From Berberis thunbergii (taxonomy: Eukaryota; Streptophyta; Magnoliopsida; Ranunculales; Berberidaceae), in contig QNQO01000502.1 in the NCBI GenBank assembly GCA_003290165.1, positions 372,001 to 436,000 on the forward strand: a stretch of 64,000 nucleotides of DNA, written 5' to 3'. The position numbers and the translations under genes are program-made. This document shows, piece by piece, positions 1-10,529 of this stretch (its first letter is position 1; every line of letters starts with the position of its first letter). The notes beneath the pieces are model-generated. The model was not told the origin of the DNA, did no database searches, and was given only the letters and a program-made list of their open reading frames with translations.

Positions 1-209
1 TTCTTTAGAATCATCAATCCATAGTTCTTTAGATCAGGATGGTACATTGTGATAGAAGTCCTTGATCGATTGCTTTCCTTACATGCTCATGCATATAAGA
101 AATTGGTTTTCCTTAGACTTCGTCTTGGTTTCTAAATCTTCTTTAGCTTCTTGCCTGGGAGGGTAGGGTTAGTTGAATACCTGACCGGTGAGAAATATGT
201 GTTGGAACA

Positions 210-1540
210 TGTTGGGACAATTTACATGATCAGCACCTATAATGTCACAGTAAGACATTTCTAACTATTTTGCTAGCATAATGTATAGGATGTTCTACTC
301 ATGATAATTCCAATATGCAATTATAAAGCATATTTTCATCCAAACATTAAGCATATGATCAATAGCACATGCAAATAATCATACTCATGTAATCATACAT
401 TCTATGACAAACAAATGAAATTTATGAAGTAAATTCATACCTGTTTGTTGTCATTTCTGTATAAGATTCAACGCTGTAAAGAAATCCAATAATAGTTAGT
501 ACCAGTATTTCTTGGGTTGAGTCGCGGACTAGGTCGCTCTCTTTAAGACGTTTCGCGGCTCTGCCCAAGATTGTGCTGGCAGTTTCATAGCCCCGCCGTC
601 CCCAGGATAAAACAGCCCAGAATCTTCTCTGTCTCGTTCAACAATGCACAGTTGATGAACGGTATACTATTCACCCTCTTCTTATTTGCTCGGAATCAAA
701 ATCATCGTAGAAATAAATCAGCTCAAAAACATGGACTGTTTTTGAAGAACTGATTCAAAACAAAAACAAGGACTGTTTTTGAAGAACTGATACAATACTG
801 TTTTGCAAAACTTGATGAAGCTAAACTCTGTTTGAAACAACCAGAAAATTTCGAAGATGCAACAGCAAGATCGTTTTTGGTAAAAACAGATTTAAGAACC
901 AAGAGACTGTCTCTGTTTCTGTTTCTGTTTTTCGAAAACTGTTCATCAGAAGAAGAAGCAAGAACTGATTTGTAAACTCTGATTTTGAAGCTCACAAGAA
1001 CTCAGTTTAGAAAACCAGTTTCAGAAGAAGCTCTGCTCACAAGAGCTCTGATTTGCTCTCTGTTTTTTTCGTTTCAAGAACTCAGAAGAAACTCGTTCTT
1101 CATTCTCTGAAACAGAGAACTCTGTTGCTTCAAAAACTGGAAGAAGCAATAACTATGGCAAGACTAAGAACTGTTTCACTCACAATCATTCTCTCTGCTC
1201 TGTTGCAGGAAAAAACTGGAAGAAACATACTGTATCAGATAAGCTCACAGTGTTTCTCTCTTAGCTGGTTGATGAGATTGAAACAGACTCTGTTTAGCAA
1301 CGAAAACTGTTGCTCTGTTTTGAAGATGCAAGACTCTGTTTCTTCTTCTGCCTGAAAACTGTTTTCATCATCTCTTTTTAAACTCTAAAACAAGAGAGTA
1401 TAAAATAGAATAGGAGCAGTAATGGCTGAGCCATTAAGAAAACATGGAGCTGTCCACTGAGTTTTAAAATACTCAAAAGAGCCGCCCACTTCGTTTATAA
1501 AGAAAGTGTTTTAATTTTAAAATCCACAAATGTTCCAACA
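210..1540 (-). repeat. 3' LTR of the first Copia element
   Basis: This LTR is 1331 bp long with TG..CA ends. Against the copy at 4193-5524 I see only one substitution (near 579) and one single-T length difference (near 1300). The part from about 720 to 1370 is rich in iterated CTCTGTTT and AAGAACTG words. Open frames inside it (for example 723-995) occur identically in both LTRs and are probably not genes. Confidence 0.9.
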
Positions 1541-2144
1541 ATCCCCCACTTGGATTTTTAAAACAATTTGACAATCCTCCACTTGGATTGAAAAAACAAT
1601 TTTACAATCCCCACTTGGATTGAAAAAACAATTTTCATCGAGCAATCTGTAACATATAAGATTGTGCATAAACAAAAGTGTCTTTCGACTTGAACTCTTG
1701 CGTAGTGTTAATGCTTTAGAATATACTAGAGTAACTCGTAGTTTTGAACTCTATCTCTAACAGACATTACACGCACAACCTTTCCTGGGTGAAGTCTAAA
1801 AAGCCCGTGCTTTTACGGCCATGCACGTATATCCCAGTAAGTGAAGGCTCTAGGAATTTTGCCCACAAATTCCATAGGAAGCGGCCAAACTTCCACAATC
1901 ACTTAGGTGAGTCTATCAAGAGTACTCCTGTAGCTAGGTACTCCACTCCACATAGAGTATAGTCCTCATTAAGAGTTTTTCAACTCATCCTACTATCGCT
2001 TCAGGAATTCATGCTGTATTCTAGGAATGAGATTATTATTTTGTCAGCATGATTCACATCATATCATTCACAACTTGTTATTACCCATTGAACCTATTTC
2101 TTGGGATCTCCAGTCTATAGGTCGGGTTACCGTTATGAATGACT

Positions 2145-2715
2145 CATCCATCTAAGGGCTTTAGTCCCATTCCTTTCGAGGTTTTGAAAACCTTCTCTCT
2201 AGCTAATCCTTTCGTCAAAGAATTAGCCGAGATCACATCAGTTCTTACTTGATCCGATATCTCAGCACCAGTACATAGAATTCTCTAACCGTACTGTGCT
2301 TACGACGTATTTGTCGTTTCTTGCCGTTATAAAAACGGTTCTGTATTTCTCTTTGCAATAGCCGCGGAACTATCGCATTGGATCAAGACAACTGGAATCA
2401 GTCTATCCCATACAGGGATCTCTGCTAGCAGGGTTCTCAACCAACCTGCTTCTTCACTAGCCGTAGCTAATGCTCAAATCTCTGACTCCATCATGGACTG
2501 TGCCAAAATGGTTTGTTTCTTTGACTTCCAAGAAACAGCTTCACCAGCTATATTGAAAATATAGCCACTGGTGGCTTTGGAGTCATCTGAATGGATGTTC
2601 CAATCAGCATCGCTATATCCTTCAAGGACAGCGGAAAACATCTGTAATCCGAGGTTCGTAGACCTCTTAAGGTACCTCATGACCTTTTCAATTGCATCTA
2701 TTAGGCTCCTTGAAA
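2145..2715 (-). pseudogene. Copia RNase H remnant
   Basis: The minus strand encodes the Ty1/Copia RNase H domain. The frame at 2474-2680 contains RYLKRS, EGYSDADW, DDSKATSGY and VSWKSKKQT, the standard core of this domain. Below 2474 the homology continues through LATASEEAGWL, IQCDSAAAIAK and EKVLKTSKGMGLKP, but in several frames with stops. Above 2680 an IDAIEKVMRYL stretch joins it in frame. The upstream reverse transcriptase is missing. The domain would remove the RNA template during reverse transcription, but here it cannot be made intact. Confidence 0.85.
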
Positions 2716-4192
2716 ACTAAGGAAAACCTTCTTTACTGATAATACATAGTAATCGAGGCCAAGAAGTTCATTTCCGTTTACTTCTCCTAGGCTCAGATTT
2801 TATGACTTTATCAGTTTCATGCATTCTTTTTCATAGGCACGTTATTTGAGGATATACCCCCACTATTCCTCGAAATAACCCCCACTATAAATGCAATTTA
2901 TCTTTTCATGAAAAATTCTTTGAGAGACACAAAAAATCTTTTCACAAAGAATCAAAATCCACAAAATTATTCTTAGCATGTATAAAAATATACGTAAGCT
3001 TCCCATTAAGGGACTTTTGAACTTCGGTCCTTCTAACTATTGTCAAAAACAGGTTTAGCTACCTTTTTAATCCATATTAAATGACGGTCTTCTTGCTATC
3101 TGAAGATGACCATGCATTCAACTCTTAAGGACCCATAAAATGAGAATATTGAATAAAATACCCATTCTATTCATCTCGCTATTCTCATTTTTTCTTTGAA
3201 GTTCAAGGATCAACTAAGAATATCATTAGAACACGTATCTTAAATTCAGCTTCTGAATTTTTCAAACATTGATGTAAACATCAAGCTATATTTGTTCATC
3301 CTCTGGGAATTTAGTTGCAAACTTTGATAACAAAGTTTCGCAACAAAATCAAGCATAGCTTCAATTAATCTATATTGTCATCAACATCATCATCATGAGA
3401 ACTTATTCTTTCCATAAGAATACATGTCCTCATGTGGAAGTCCGACCAACTTACGGTCTGAGCAAAATCATTTATGTATTGACATCAAGAACAAAATCTA
3501 CAAGTCAATCTGTATATAAATGATTCCTTATAGCCTCCTTATCTTAGCTTAACATCAAACATCAACTATAACATAAAACACAAGGTTTTTTCTTTCCATC
3601 AATAGTATTGATAATTAGAGGCATTCTAAATTGCACAATAGATCAATTATTATTCTCACCAAATAGACTGAATCATCCAAAATGCATAACATAATTATCA
3701 TATAACTGCATACTCATTATCTAAAGAGTAACATGCATAGATGATATTATGCACTTCTCACGAAAAGTTCAACTTGTACAAAACAAGGAAAGTGTCCCAT
3801 TCATGTATTTTGTTTGGCTATTCAAAAGCAATATTTCAAAGCTTTCATATAAACATGAATAAGAGTCAAAATCAAAATACTCATAATCATCCTTTCGTAA
3901 CAACACAATATGTCAATAAGCTTATAGATCAAAGACATATTTTTGTTACCAACAGTTGGATCAATTTCTAAAGGAAGCCGAAGTTCCTAACTCAGAAATT
4001 TTATGCTAACAAAAAGCATTGAATTCAGTATACTAACTGTACATCGCTAATCTATATATATCCAACTATATATGATTAACTCAAATCGTATGTGTGATCA
4101 CATGTGTGCATTCTTGTATTACAAATATATGCAAACTTTGTTTAGCAAATTCAGTATTTGTAATCATGGCAGAAAGAACATCGTCTTAAAAT
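2716..4192. other. Non-coding interior of the first Copia element
   Basis: This AT-rich sequence lies between the RNase H remnant and the 5' LTR. I found no conserved protein segment on either strand; the short frame at 3741-3971 resembles no known protein. It occupies the place where gag, integrase and polymerase would lie in a complete element. Confidence 0.6.
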
Positions 4193-5524
4193 TGTTGGGA
4201 CAATTTACATGATCAGCACCTATAATGTCACAGTAAGACATTTCTAACTATTTTGCTAGCATAATGTATAGGATGTTCTACTCATGATAATTCCAATATG
4301 CAATTATAAAGCATATTTTCATCCAAACATTAAGCATATGATCAATAGCACATGCAAATAATCATACTCATGTAATCATACATTCTATGACAAACAAATG
4401 AAATTTATGAAGTAAATTCATACCTGTTTGTTGTCATTTCTGTATAAGATTCAACGCTGTAAAGAAATCCAATAATAGTTAGTACCAGTATTTCTTGGGT
4501 TGAGTCGCGGACTAGGTCGCTCTCTTTAAGACGTTTCGCGGCTCTGCCCAAGATTGTGCTGACAGTTTCATAGCCCCGCCGTCCCCAGGATAAAACAGCC
4601 CAGAATCTTCTCTGTCTCGTTCAACAATGCACAGTTGATGAACGGTATACTATTCACCCTCTTCTTATTTGCTCGGAATCAAAATCATCGTAGAAATAAA
4701 TCAGCTCAAAAACATGGACTGTTTTTGAAGAACTGATTCAAAACAAAAACAAGGACTGTTTTTGAAGAACTGATACAATACTGTTTTGCAAAACTTGATG
4801 AAGCTAAACTCTGTTTGAAACAACCAGAAAATTTCGAAGATGCAACAGCAAGATCGTTTTTGGTAAAAACAGATTTAAGAACCAAGAGACTGTCTCTGTT
4901 TCTGTTTCTGTTTTTCGAAAACTGTTCATCAGAAGAAGAAGCAAGAACTGATTTGTAAACTCTGATTTTGAAGCTCACAAGAACTCAGTTTAGAAAACCA
5001 GTTTCAGAAGAAGCTCTGCTCACAAGAGCTCTGATTTGCTCTCTGTTTTTTTCGTTTCAAGAACTCAGAAGAAACTCGTTCTTCATTCTCTGAAACAGAG
5101 AACTCTGTTGCTTCAAAAACTGGAAGAAGCAATAACTATGGCAAGACTAAGAACTGTTTCACTCACAATCATTCTCTCTGCTCTGTTGCAGGAAAAAACT
5201 GGAAGAAACATACTGTATCAGATAAGCTCACAGTGTTTCTCTCTTAGCTGGTTGATGAGATTGAAACAGACTCTGTTTTAGCAACGAAAACTGTTGCTCT
5301 GTTTTGAAGATGCAAGACTCTGTTTCTTCTTCTGCCTGAAAACTGTTTTCATCATCTCTTTTTAAACTCTAAAACAAGAGAGTATAAAATAGAATAGGAG
5401 CAGTAATGGCTGAGCCATTAAGAAAACATGGAGCTGTCCACTGAGTTTTAAAATACTCAAAAGAGCCGCCCACTTCGTTTATAAAGAAAGTGTTTTAATT
5501 TTAAAATCCACAAATGTTCCAACA
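4193..5524 (-). repeat. 5' LTR of the first Copia element
   Basis: This LTR is 1332 bp long, with the same ends and about two differences from the other LTR. The GAACA target duplication follows at once at 5525-5529. The sequence next to its inner edge (below 4193) does not match the usual initiator-Met tRNA primer site, which agrees with internal rearrangement. Confidence 0.9.
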
Positions 5525-5529
5525 GAACA

Positions 5530-5975
5530 TTCAACAAAAGGCGTTGATTTTTAAGTGGTTCACATGGAGCTTAATGAGTCTATTGAATGTCTTTCAGGAA
5601 CATTGTTTTGGAATGCTCGATTGTAATACAGTGCTTGATTAAGAAAAGATAATAAATAACTATTTTGGTAAAAATAATTAAAATAGATGAAGTCCAGTGA
5701 TTAATTGTCTAATGCAGCAAAACTTGAATGAGTTATAATATAATATAATATACACCTAAACATAGAATGAAATCCCAATGGTTAAACTTTTTACCATTAA
5801 ACAAGTTTGCTCCAACATGCAATATGATATTTACTCGCATCAACATAAACAAAAAAGGATGATAATTCAATTTTTTAATAAGACACTATACTATGTAGTC
5901 ATCTTTGATGTACTATGAGCAATTTGATATTTGGGCGATGAATGAGTTTTCTCCTTTGAACAAACAGCAGCAATA
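5530..5975. other. Intergenic, nothing recognised
   Basis: This is AT-rich flank of the retrotransposon insertion. It continues the sequence interrupted at 205-209. I see no coding signal. Confidence 0.5.
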
Positions 5976-6191
5976 TTGATGGGCAAGGCTTTACCCATCA
6001 AGTCTTTCAGGTTTTTGCAGAATGGGAAAATTTTACATAGGAGGTGTAGTGGTAACCTGGGTGTGTTCGACCCGACGAACAAAAGCAGTAAGGAAGTCAC
6101 GGTTCCTGTTATTATGTATGGGTTTGAAGCTGTTGTTGAGTATGTGGAAACTCTTACCTCAATCAAGGATGAAGAGCCAAAATGCGCATAA
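5976..6191 (+). pseudogene. F-box protein C-terminal fragment
   Basis: This 71-residue open frame resembles the last part of plant F-box-associated (kelch-like) domains. It has a segment like FRFLQNGKIL, then GNLGVFDPTNKSSKEV, then a FEAVVEYVETLTSI segment; in the family the end usually reads F-A-x-x-Y-V-E-S-L. No F-box motif or upstream domain is present nearby, so this is an isolated terminal fragment, either a relic or an exon cut off from the rest. F-box proteins select substrates for SCF ubiquitin ligases; this piece alone could not. The family call rests on pattern recognition and is moderate. Confidence 0.45.
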
Positions 6192-6687
6192 AAGATCAAC
6201 AAAATTTTACTATGGTTTTTGTTTTTTTTTCCATTTTATGTGTATGATTATTGTGTTTCTGTTGATGTTTACTCACATATCTATTGTACATTGACATGTT
6301 TTAGTTTAAATCGTCTAATTCCTTTTCATAGCCTACTTTGATGTGAGTACATATCTTATTTTTGAAGCAAACTCGTCTTTAACGGTATGTTTTAATCTAG
6401 GAAGCTTGCATGGACATGATCATGAGAAAACAATGAGCAAACCACTGGAATGAGCAATGCTCGGAAGCCTTAGAAACCCCACTGAATAGGCAATATGCTT
6501 GGAAGAAAGTATTCCATAATAAACCCAACCATGAAACCCTAAAACCCCACATTAATAAAAAAAATACAAATAATAACAGTTAGGTTTTTTTGCAAACAAA
6601 GACTGTTTTGGATCACAAACATAATAAACATCAAAATATTACAGGAACAAAATCACACATAATGGGAAAGTAATAAAGACACGCAAC
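6192..6687. other. Intergenic, 3' flank of the NLR gene
   Basis: AT-rich sequence with no recognisable coding. It includes the presumed 3' untranslated region of the minus-strand NLR. Confidence 0.5.
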
Positions 6688-9471
6688 TCACCGGACTCTA
6701 TTAATTCTCTCGCAACAAGAACATTCGATGAGACGTACATTCCAACCATATGGTGTCCAAAAGCCCAAAATTACTTGTTCTATGTGTGAAACTCTCAGGT
6801 GGTGATCTCCCCTGGGCACCAGTAGCATTCTGATTTCATCAGGCATATCAAGGAACAAAATGCTTTTGAGGTTGGAGAGATTTTCGATACCCAATGGCAC
6901 CTCCTTCAGTGCAGCACAACGATTTATTTCCAGCACTTGAAGAAGAGGCAATGTTCCCTCCTCTACTATTATCCTTCTCAACGAATTAAAGTCGCTGAGA
7001 CATAAGAACTTCAACTTCTGAAACCTTCCTGTGCAGAAACACAAAAATTCTCCATCATAAGCGCATTGAAGTTTAAGCTCCACCAGACTGGGCAGATCTT
7101 CGAGGGCCTCAATCAGATCATCTTTTAATCTAGACCCGCTCAACCTCATCTTGACCAAGTTATTAAGTGAAGAAATCCAGCTCGGTAACTTCTCTAGACG
7201 TCCTGTCATGTATAACCTTTGAAGAAGTGGAGGAGGAGAACCTAATGAATGTAAGTCAAGAATTTCCCCCTCTTCACTTGAACCGACTGATAGGGAGCGA
7301 AGGTTTCTCATCTTCTCAATTGATGAACATAAATCATTTCCTTGTTCTTTTCTTAACTTGATAATGCCCAACCTCCGCAATTCTTTCAGCTTTCCCAGCT
7401 CTATAACCACGCGCGTGTCTTGGTTTACCTCGACAAAACAAAGCTTTTGTAGAGATATCAAATCTCCTATTCCTACTTTTCCTGTGAAGCCTTTCACAGT
7501 ATCAAAAGTGCCATAACCTGACACTAAATCATATCGATAAACTAGAAGGTGGCGGAGATTTTGTAGTTTGAGGACTGCAATAGGCAAATCAGATACAAAG
7601 GTATTTTTGAGATCCAACGTCTCTAATTTCTGAAGATTTGAGATGGAACTTGGAATCGTTTTGATCTTTGTATCCCTCAAACCTAAATATTTTAAATGCA
7701 TCAAATTCACAATTTCATTTGGAACCTCTTCCATAGGATGCCCTTTTAGTTCCAGCACCTTTAGCAGCATGAACCCACCAAAACTTGAATGCTTACATGA
7801 ACTACTGGGTAGCATGTCTACCCCAAACATAAACACTGAGCGAACACGCGCAAAGGTTTTGGTAGGTGCTACATTTTCACAACCACCAATGACTGACAGG
7901 CGTCGGGCTTTCTCCTGCAACTTCTGGCTCTTCTCATCAACAACAGTTACAAATCTTTCCTCTTCAACTTTCAAAAGAAGGATTTCCCTCATGAGATCAT
8001 GGATACGACATGTATGAATCCTTGCATAAGTTGCTGGCGCAATTTGGATCAAATTTCGGCTTATAAGCTCATAGAAGTATCTCTCTGCAACTTCTTCCAC
8101 AGTGCTCCCTCTTCTAGCCTCCACAAATCCCTCAGCACACCATAATCGCATTAACCTTGCAGGTTCGATGCAATAGTCCTCAGGGAAAATGCCAAAGTAC
8201 AAGAAACAAGACTTTAGGTAATATGGCAAATCAGTGTAACTCAAAGAAAGTATCTTGTTCACATAATGAAGCTCCTTGTTGGTTTGCAATTCAGAGCCAA
8301 TGCCTTGTAGAACAATCTCCCATTCTGCTCCAGTCTGATCTTTTGTTGACAACAGACCTCCGATGGCTACAATTGCAAGTGGTAGTCCTTCACATTTACT
8401 CAAAATACTTCTAGAGAGGTTTTCTAGTTCTTTCGGACATTGTTTTTGTGGATTCGACCAGAATGTTTTTTGGCAAAACAGAGTCCATGCATCCGTTTCA
8501 GACAATGGTTGAGGCTTATAGACACAGCCATAACCATAACTTGCAACACAGGAATGACTTATTTTAGTAGAACGCGTCGTGATAACAATCCTACTACCAC
8601 ATTTTCCATCAGGTAAAACATATTTAAAGGCATCCCATGCATCTAAGCTCCAGATATCATCGAATACTATGAGATACCTCTTTTCATGCAAGAACTCCTT
8701 GACTGTCTCCTTGAGCTTGTTGTCCTTCATTGTTGATATCCCTTGAGGCATTGGGCATTTGATTTCGTCGAAGAGTTGTGATACGAGGTCTCTCAAGAGC
8801 TCATCGATTCGCGGGAACTCGGAGACAGTGATCCATGCATGGTGGTGGAAGTAGTCCTTGGCCTTTGGATCTTCATAAACTTTCTTGACTAAGGTAGTCT
8901 TACCAAGACCACCAGCACCCACCACGGAGATTACTCCAGTTCTCGTCTCTCCTTTTAGAAGCAAATCAAGCACTTCTTCTCGAGGCACATCAATGGAAAC
9001 TAGCTCGGTTTCTTCTAGCAAAAGAGCGTGTCCTCGAGGATCACACCATGTATATCTCGAATCTGAAGTCAAGTTCTGCTCAAATCCATACCTCTGCCTT
9101 CTCTCCGAAATCTCAACAACTCTGCCTTTGATGTGTTGGATTTGGTTGGCGATCCCATGGCGGTATTTGATGCGGCTGAAAAAGTGAGTGATTTTTTTAA
9201 GCAGAGTAGATGGTTGAGACAAGCGGAGCACAAACTCATCGATGATGTCTTCGGTGTCATGACATACATCTCTGACTTGGTTCACCCATTCTTTCACTGA
9301 CTCATCACTCTCACTTCTTGCATCTGCTACTTTTAGGAAGGCCTTCATGCTCCCCAGTTCATCTTTGATGTATATGAATTCCCTACCAAGTCCTCCCAGT
9401 AGTTTTCTTATTTCTTGCTCTAAAATGGGTGTTAGCTTGTCAAGTAGAAAGATCACAGCACCCTCTGCCAT
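6688..9471 (-). CDS. CC-NBS-LRR immune receptor (RPM1-like NLR)
   Basis: A single-exon, 927-residue intracellular immune receptor of the coiled-coil NLR class. This is the size of Arabidopsis RPM1 (926 residues). The N-terminal Rx-type coiled coil carries an EDVID-like motif (DTEDIIDEF, 72-80). The NB-ARC module has the P-loop GAGGLGKTT (185-193), kinase-2 YLIVFDDIW (266-274), RNBS-B GSRIVITTR (292-300), GLPL (362-365), RNBS-D CFLYFGIFPED (422-432) and an MHD-position motif RIHDLM (489-494). Leucine-rich repeats follow from about residue 530. All nucleotide-binding motifs look intact, so it is probably functional. Such proteins switch from ADP- to ATP-bound state on detecting a pathogen effector or a modified host target; the ligand cannot be read from sequence. 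The start methionine opens the typical MAEGAV leader. A relic of a paralogue lies upstream at 9660-9722. Confidence 0.95.
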   Translation of the reverse strand: MAEGAVIFLLDKLTPILEQEIRKLLGGLGREFIYIKDELGSMKAFLKVADARSESDESVKEWVNQVRDVCHDTEDIIDEFVLRLSQPSTLLKKITHFFSRIKYRHGIANQIQHIKGRVVEISERRQRYGFEQNLTSDSRYTWCDPRGHALLLEETELVSIDVPREEVLDLLLKGETRTGVISVVGAGGLGKTTLVKKVYEDPKAKDYFHHHAWITVSEFPRIDELLRDLVSQLFDEIKCPMPQGISTMKDNKLKETVKEFLHEKRYLIVFDDIWSLDAWDAFKYVLPDGKCGSRIVITTRSTKISHSCVASYGYGCVYKPQPLSETDAWTLFCQKTFWSNPQKQCPKELENLSRSILSKCEGLPLAIVAIGGLLSTKDQTGAEWEIVLQGIGSELQTNKELHYVNKILSLSYTDLPYYLKSCFLYFGIFPEDYCIEPARLMRLWCAEGFVEARRGSTVEEVAERYFYELISRNLIQIAPATYARIHTCRIHDLMREILLLKVEEERFVTVVDEKSQKLQEKARRLSVIGGCENVAPTKTFARVRSVFMFGVDMLPSSSCKHSSFGGFMLLKVLELKGHPMEEVPNEIVNLMHLKYLGLRDTKIKTIPSSISNLQKLETLDLKNTFVSDLPIAVLKLQNLRHLLVYRYDLVSGYGTFDTVKGFTGKVGIGDLISLQKLCFVEVNQDTRVVIELGKLKELRRLGIIKLRKEQGNDLCSSIEKMRNLRSLSVGSSEEGEILDLHSLGSPPPLLQRLYMTGRLEKLPSWISSLNNLVKMRLSGSRLKDDLIEALEDLPSLVELKLQCAYDGEFLCFCTGRFQKLKFLCLSDFNSLRRIIVEEGTLPLLQVLEINRCAALKEVPLGIENLSNLKSILFLDMPDEIRMLLVPRGDHHLRVSHIEQVILGFWTPYGWNVRLIECSCCERINRVR

Positions 9472-9659
9472 CGCTTCTTTTTGCTCCCTTGTTTTGAAAA
9501 TTTAGATTTATAGTGTAAGGGTATGAAGGAAGTTGCAGCTTTGCAAGTTGGATTTGTGGTGGTGGGTGGATCTTACATACCAAAGTCAGTCCTCCTTTTA
9601 GGATAAGAAATCTTTGGAAAGGAAGGAGTATGAATTGTATAAAATGGGACCCTTCCAAT

Positions 9660-9722
9660 TCATTCTTGTTCTAAAACGGATATTAGCTTGTCTAGTAGAA
9701 ACATCGGAGCATCCTCTGCCAT
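9660..9722 (-). pseudogene. Truncated N-terminus of a second NLR
   Basis: On the minus strand an ATG opens 20 codons that closely match the first 20 residues of the intact NLR (MAEDAPMFLLDKL against MAEGAVIFLLDKL) and then end in a stop. The sequence upstream of the start (9723-9790) also resembles the 5' leader of the intact gene near 9480-9540. This is the remnant of a tandem duplication in which almost the whole second receptor has been lost. Confidence 0.8.
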
Positions 9723-9844
9723 GTTTTGGGAACTTCAGCATAGCAAAAGACTGAGGGGTATATGGAACTTGGAGCTTTGCAAGGGGTAAAAGTTCTCCTT
9801 GGTTTAAATTTTTTTGATCAACAATGGTCATAGCACCAATTTTG

Positions 9845-10456
9845 TGTTGAAATACAGACAAAACAGAGTTGGAAGAACCTGGATTTGTGGCATGTCGGCA
9901 TGGAGGACAGATCGAATCTGCTGGATCTGAGTGTAATTTGCTAGAAGACAGTTGGAAGAAGAAGATGGTGGAAGGCGATGGAACCCTCCATCACCGCCAC
10001 CCTCCACCGCCTCAAGCGGCTATAAAAGAGGAATTCCTCTCCTCTTTAGGAACATCCTCCAATCCTTTGAGAGAGATCTTGAGTTGAAAGATTAGGGTTC
10101 TTCTCTGTGTCTGTTTTTGTGAGAGAAATAAGTAAGGGGTGACGAGAGAGAGAGAGAGAGAGTATTTGTTTGTTTTATTTGTTTTGTTTGTCTCGTACGC
10201 AGTTTGCGTGTTTGTGTGGTGTCGTTTAGACGCTTGTATTTGTAACATCGATGATGTTTTGTAGCTCTCTCCATTTGTAATATTTCTCGCTCATCAGTAA
10301 AGTTGGTATTTGTCGTGAACGTAGGCATGTTTGTCGAACCACGTTAAATTAGTTGTCTACAGTATTTGTTAGTATTTTGTTTGTAGCTTCGCATTTCGAC
10401 ATTTGTAACGCTTTCGCCCGTAACAAATTGGTATCAGAGCAGCGTCACATGTAACA
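9845..10456 (+). repeat. 5' LTR of the second Copia element
   Basis: This LTR is 612 bp. It contains a TATA box (TATAAAAG at 10021-10028) followed by a GA-rich run. Its 3' end holds an internal copy of TAACAAATTGGTATCAGAGC, so a primer-site sequence lies inside the LTR ahead of the real primer site. The 3' LTR has the same arrangement. Confidence 0.88.
10021..10028 (+). promoter_or_regulatory. LTR TATA box
   Basis: TATAAAAG within the 5' LTR, repeated at 12464-12471 in the 3' LTR. It is the likely core promoter for retrotransposon transcription. Confidence 0.6.
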
Positions 10457-10459
10457 AAT

Positions 10460-10471
10460 TGGTATCAGAGC
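10460..10471 (+). other. Primer-binding site (initiator tRNA-Met type)
   Basis: TGGTATCAGAGC, three bases after the LTR end. An identical second copy at 10429-10440 lies inside the LTR. Confidence 0.85.
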
Positions 10472-10529
10472 CGAGGGTTAGTTCTTAGGGTTCGTTTGAA
10501 GCTGCGTGGACCAGTGGTTGATTAAAAGT

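Larger units (their letters stand above)
210..5524 (-). mobile_element. Ty1/Copia LTR retrotransposon, internally deleted, recently inserted
   Basis: Two near-identical direct repeats (210-1540 and 4193-5524) start TGTTGGGAC and end TGTTCCAACA. They are flanked by a perfect 5-bp target duplication GAACA (205-209 and 5525-5529). A purine-rich tract in minus orientation (CCAAGTGGGGGAT, just inside 1541) abuts the repeat at 210-1540, so the element is on the minus strand and 210-1540 is its 3' LTR. The internal part is only about 2.65 kb. It keeps a broken RNase H; I found no gag, integrase or polymerase, and no canonical TGGTATCAGAGC primer site next to the 5' LTR. It is non-autonomous today and must have been mobilised by proteins from elsewhere. 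Confidence 0.9.

Noticed and set aside
723..995. 90-codon minus-strand frame, repeated exactly at 4706-4978
   Set aside because: Both lie at the same place inside the two LTRs, in low-complexity sequence; the repeat reflects the LTR duplication, not a gene pair.
1053..1355. 100-codon plus-strand frame in the LTR
   Set aside because: Its counterpart in the other LTR (5036-5281) is cut short by a single-base length difference, and the composition is repetitive.
5891..6202. 103-codon minus-strand frame
   Set aside because: Opposite the F-box-like fragment; only the plus strand shows family-like sequence.
7643..8414. Plus-strand frames opposite the NLR
   Set aside because: Antisense shadows of the NLR coding sequence with no recognisable domains.
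10012..10328. Minus-strand frames in the Copia LTR
   Set aside because: Generated by GA/CT repeats in the LTR leader and found again in the 3' LTR.
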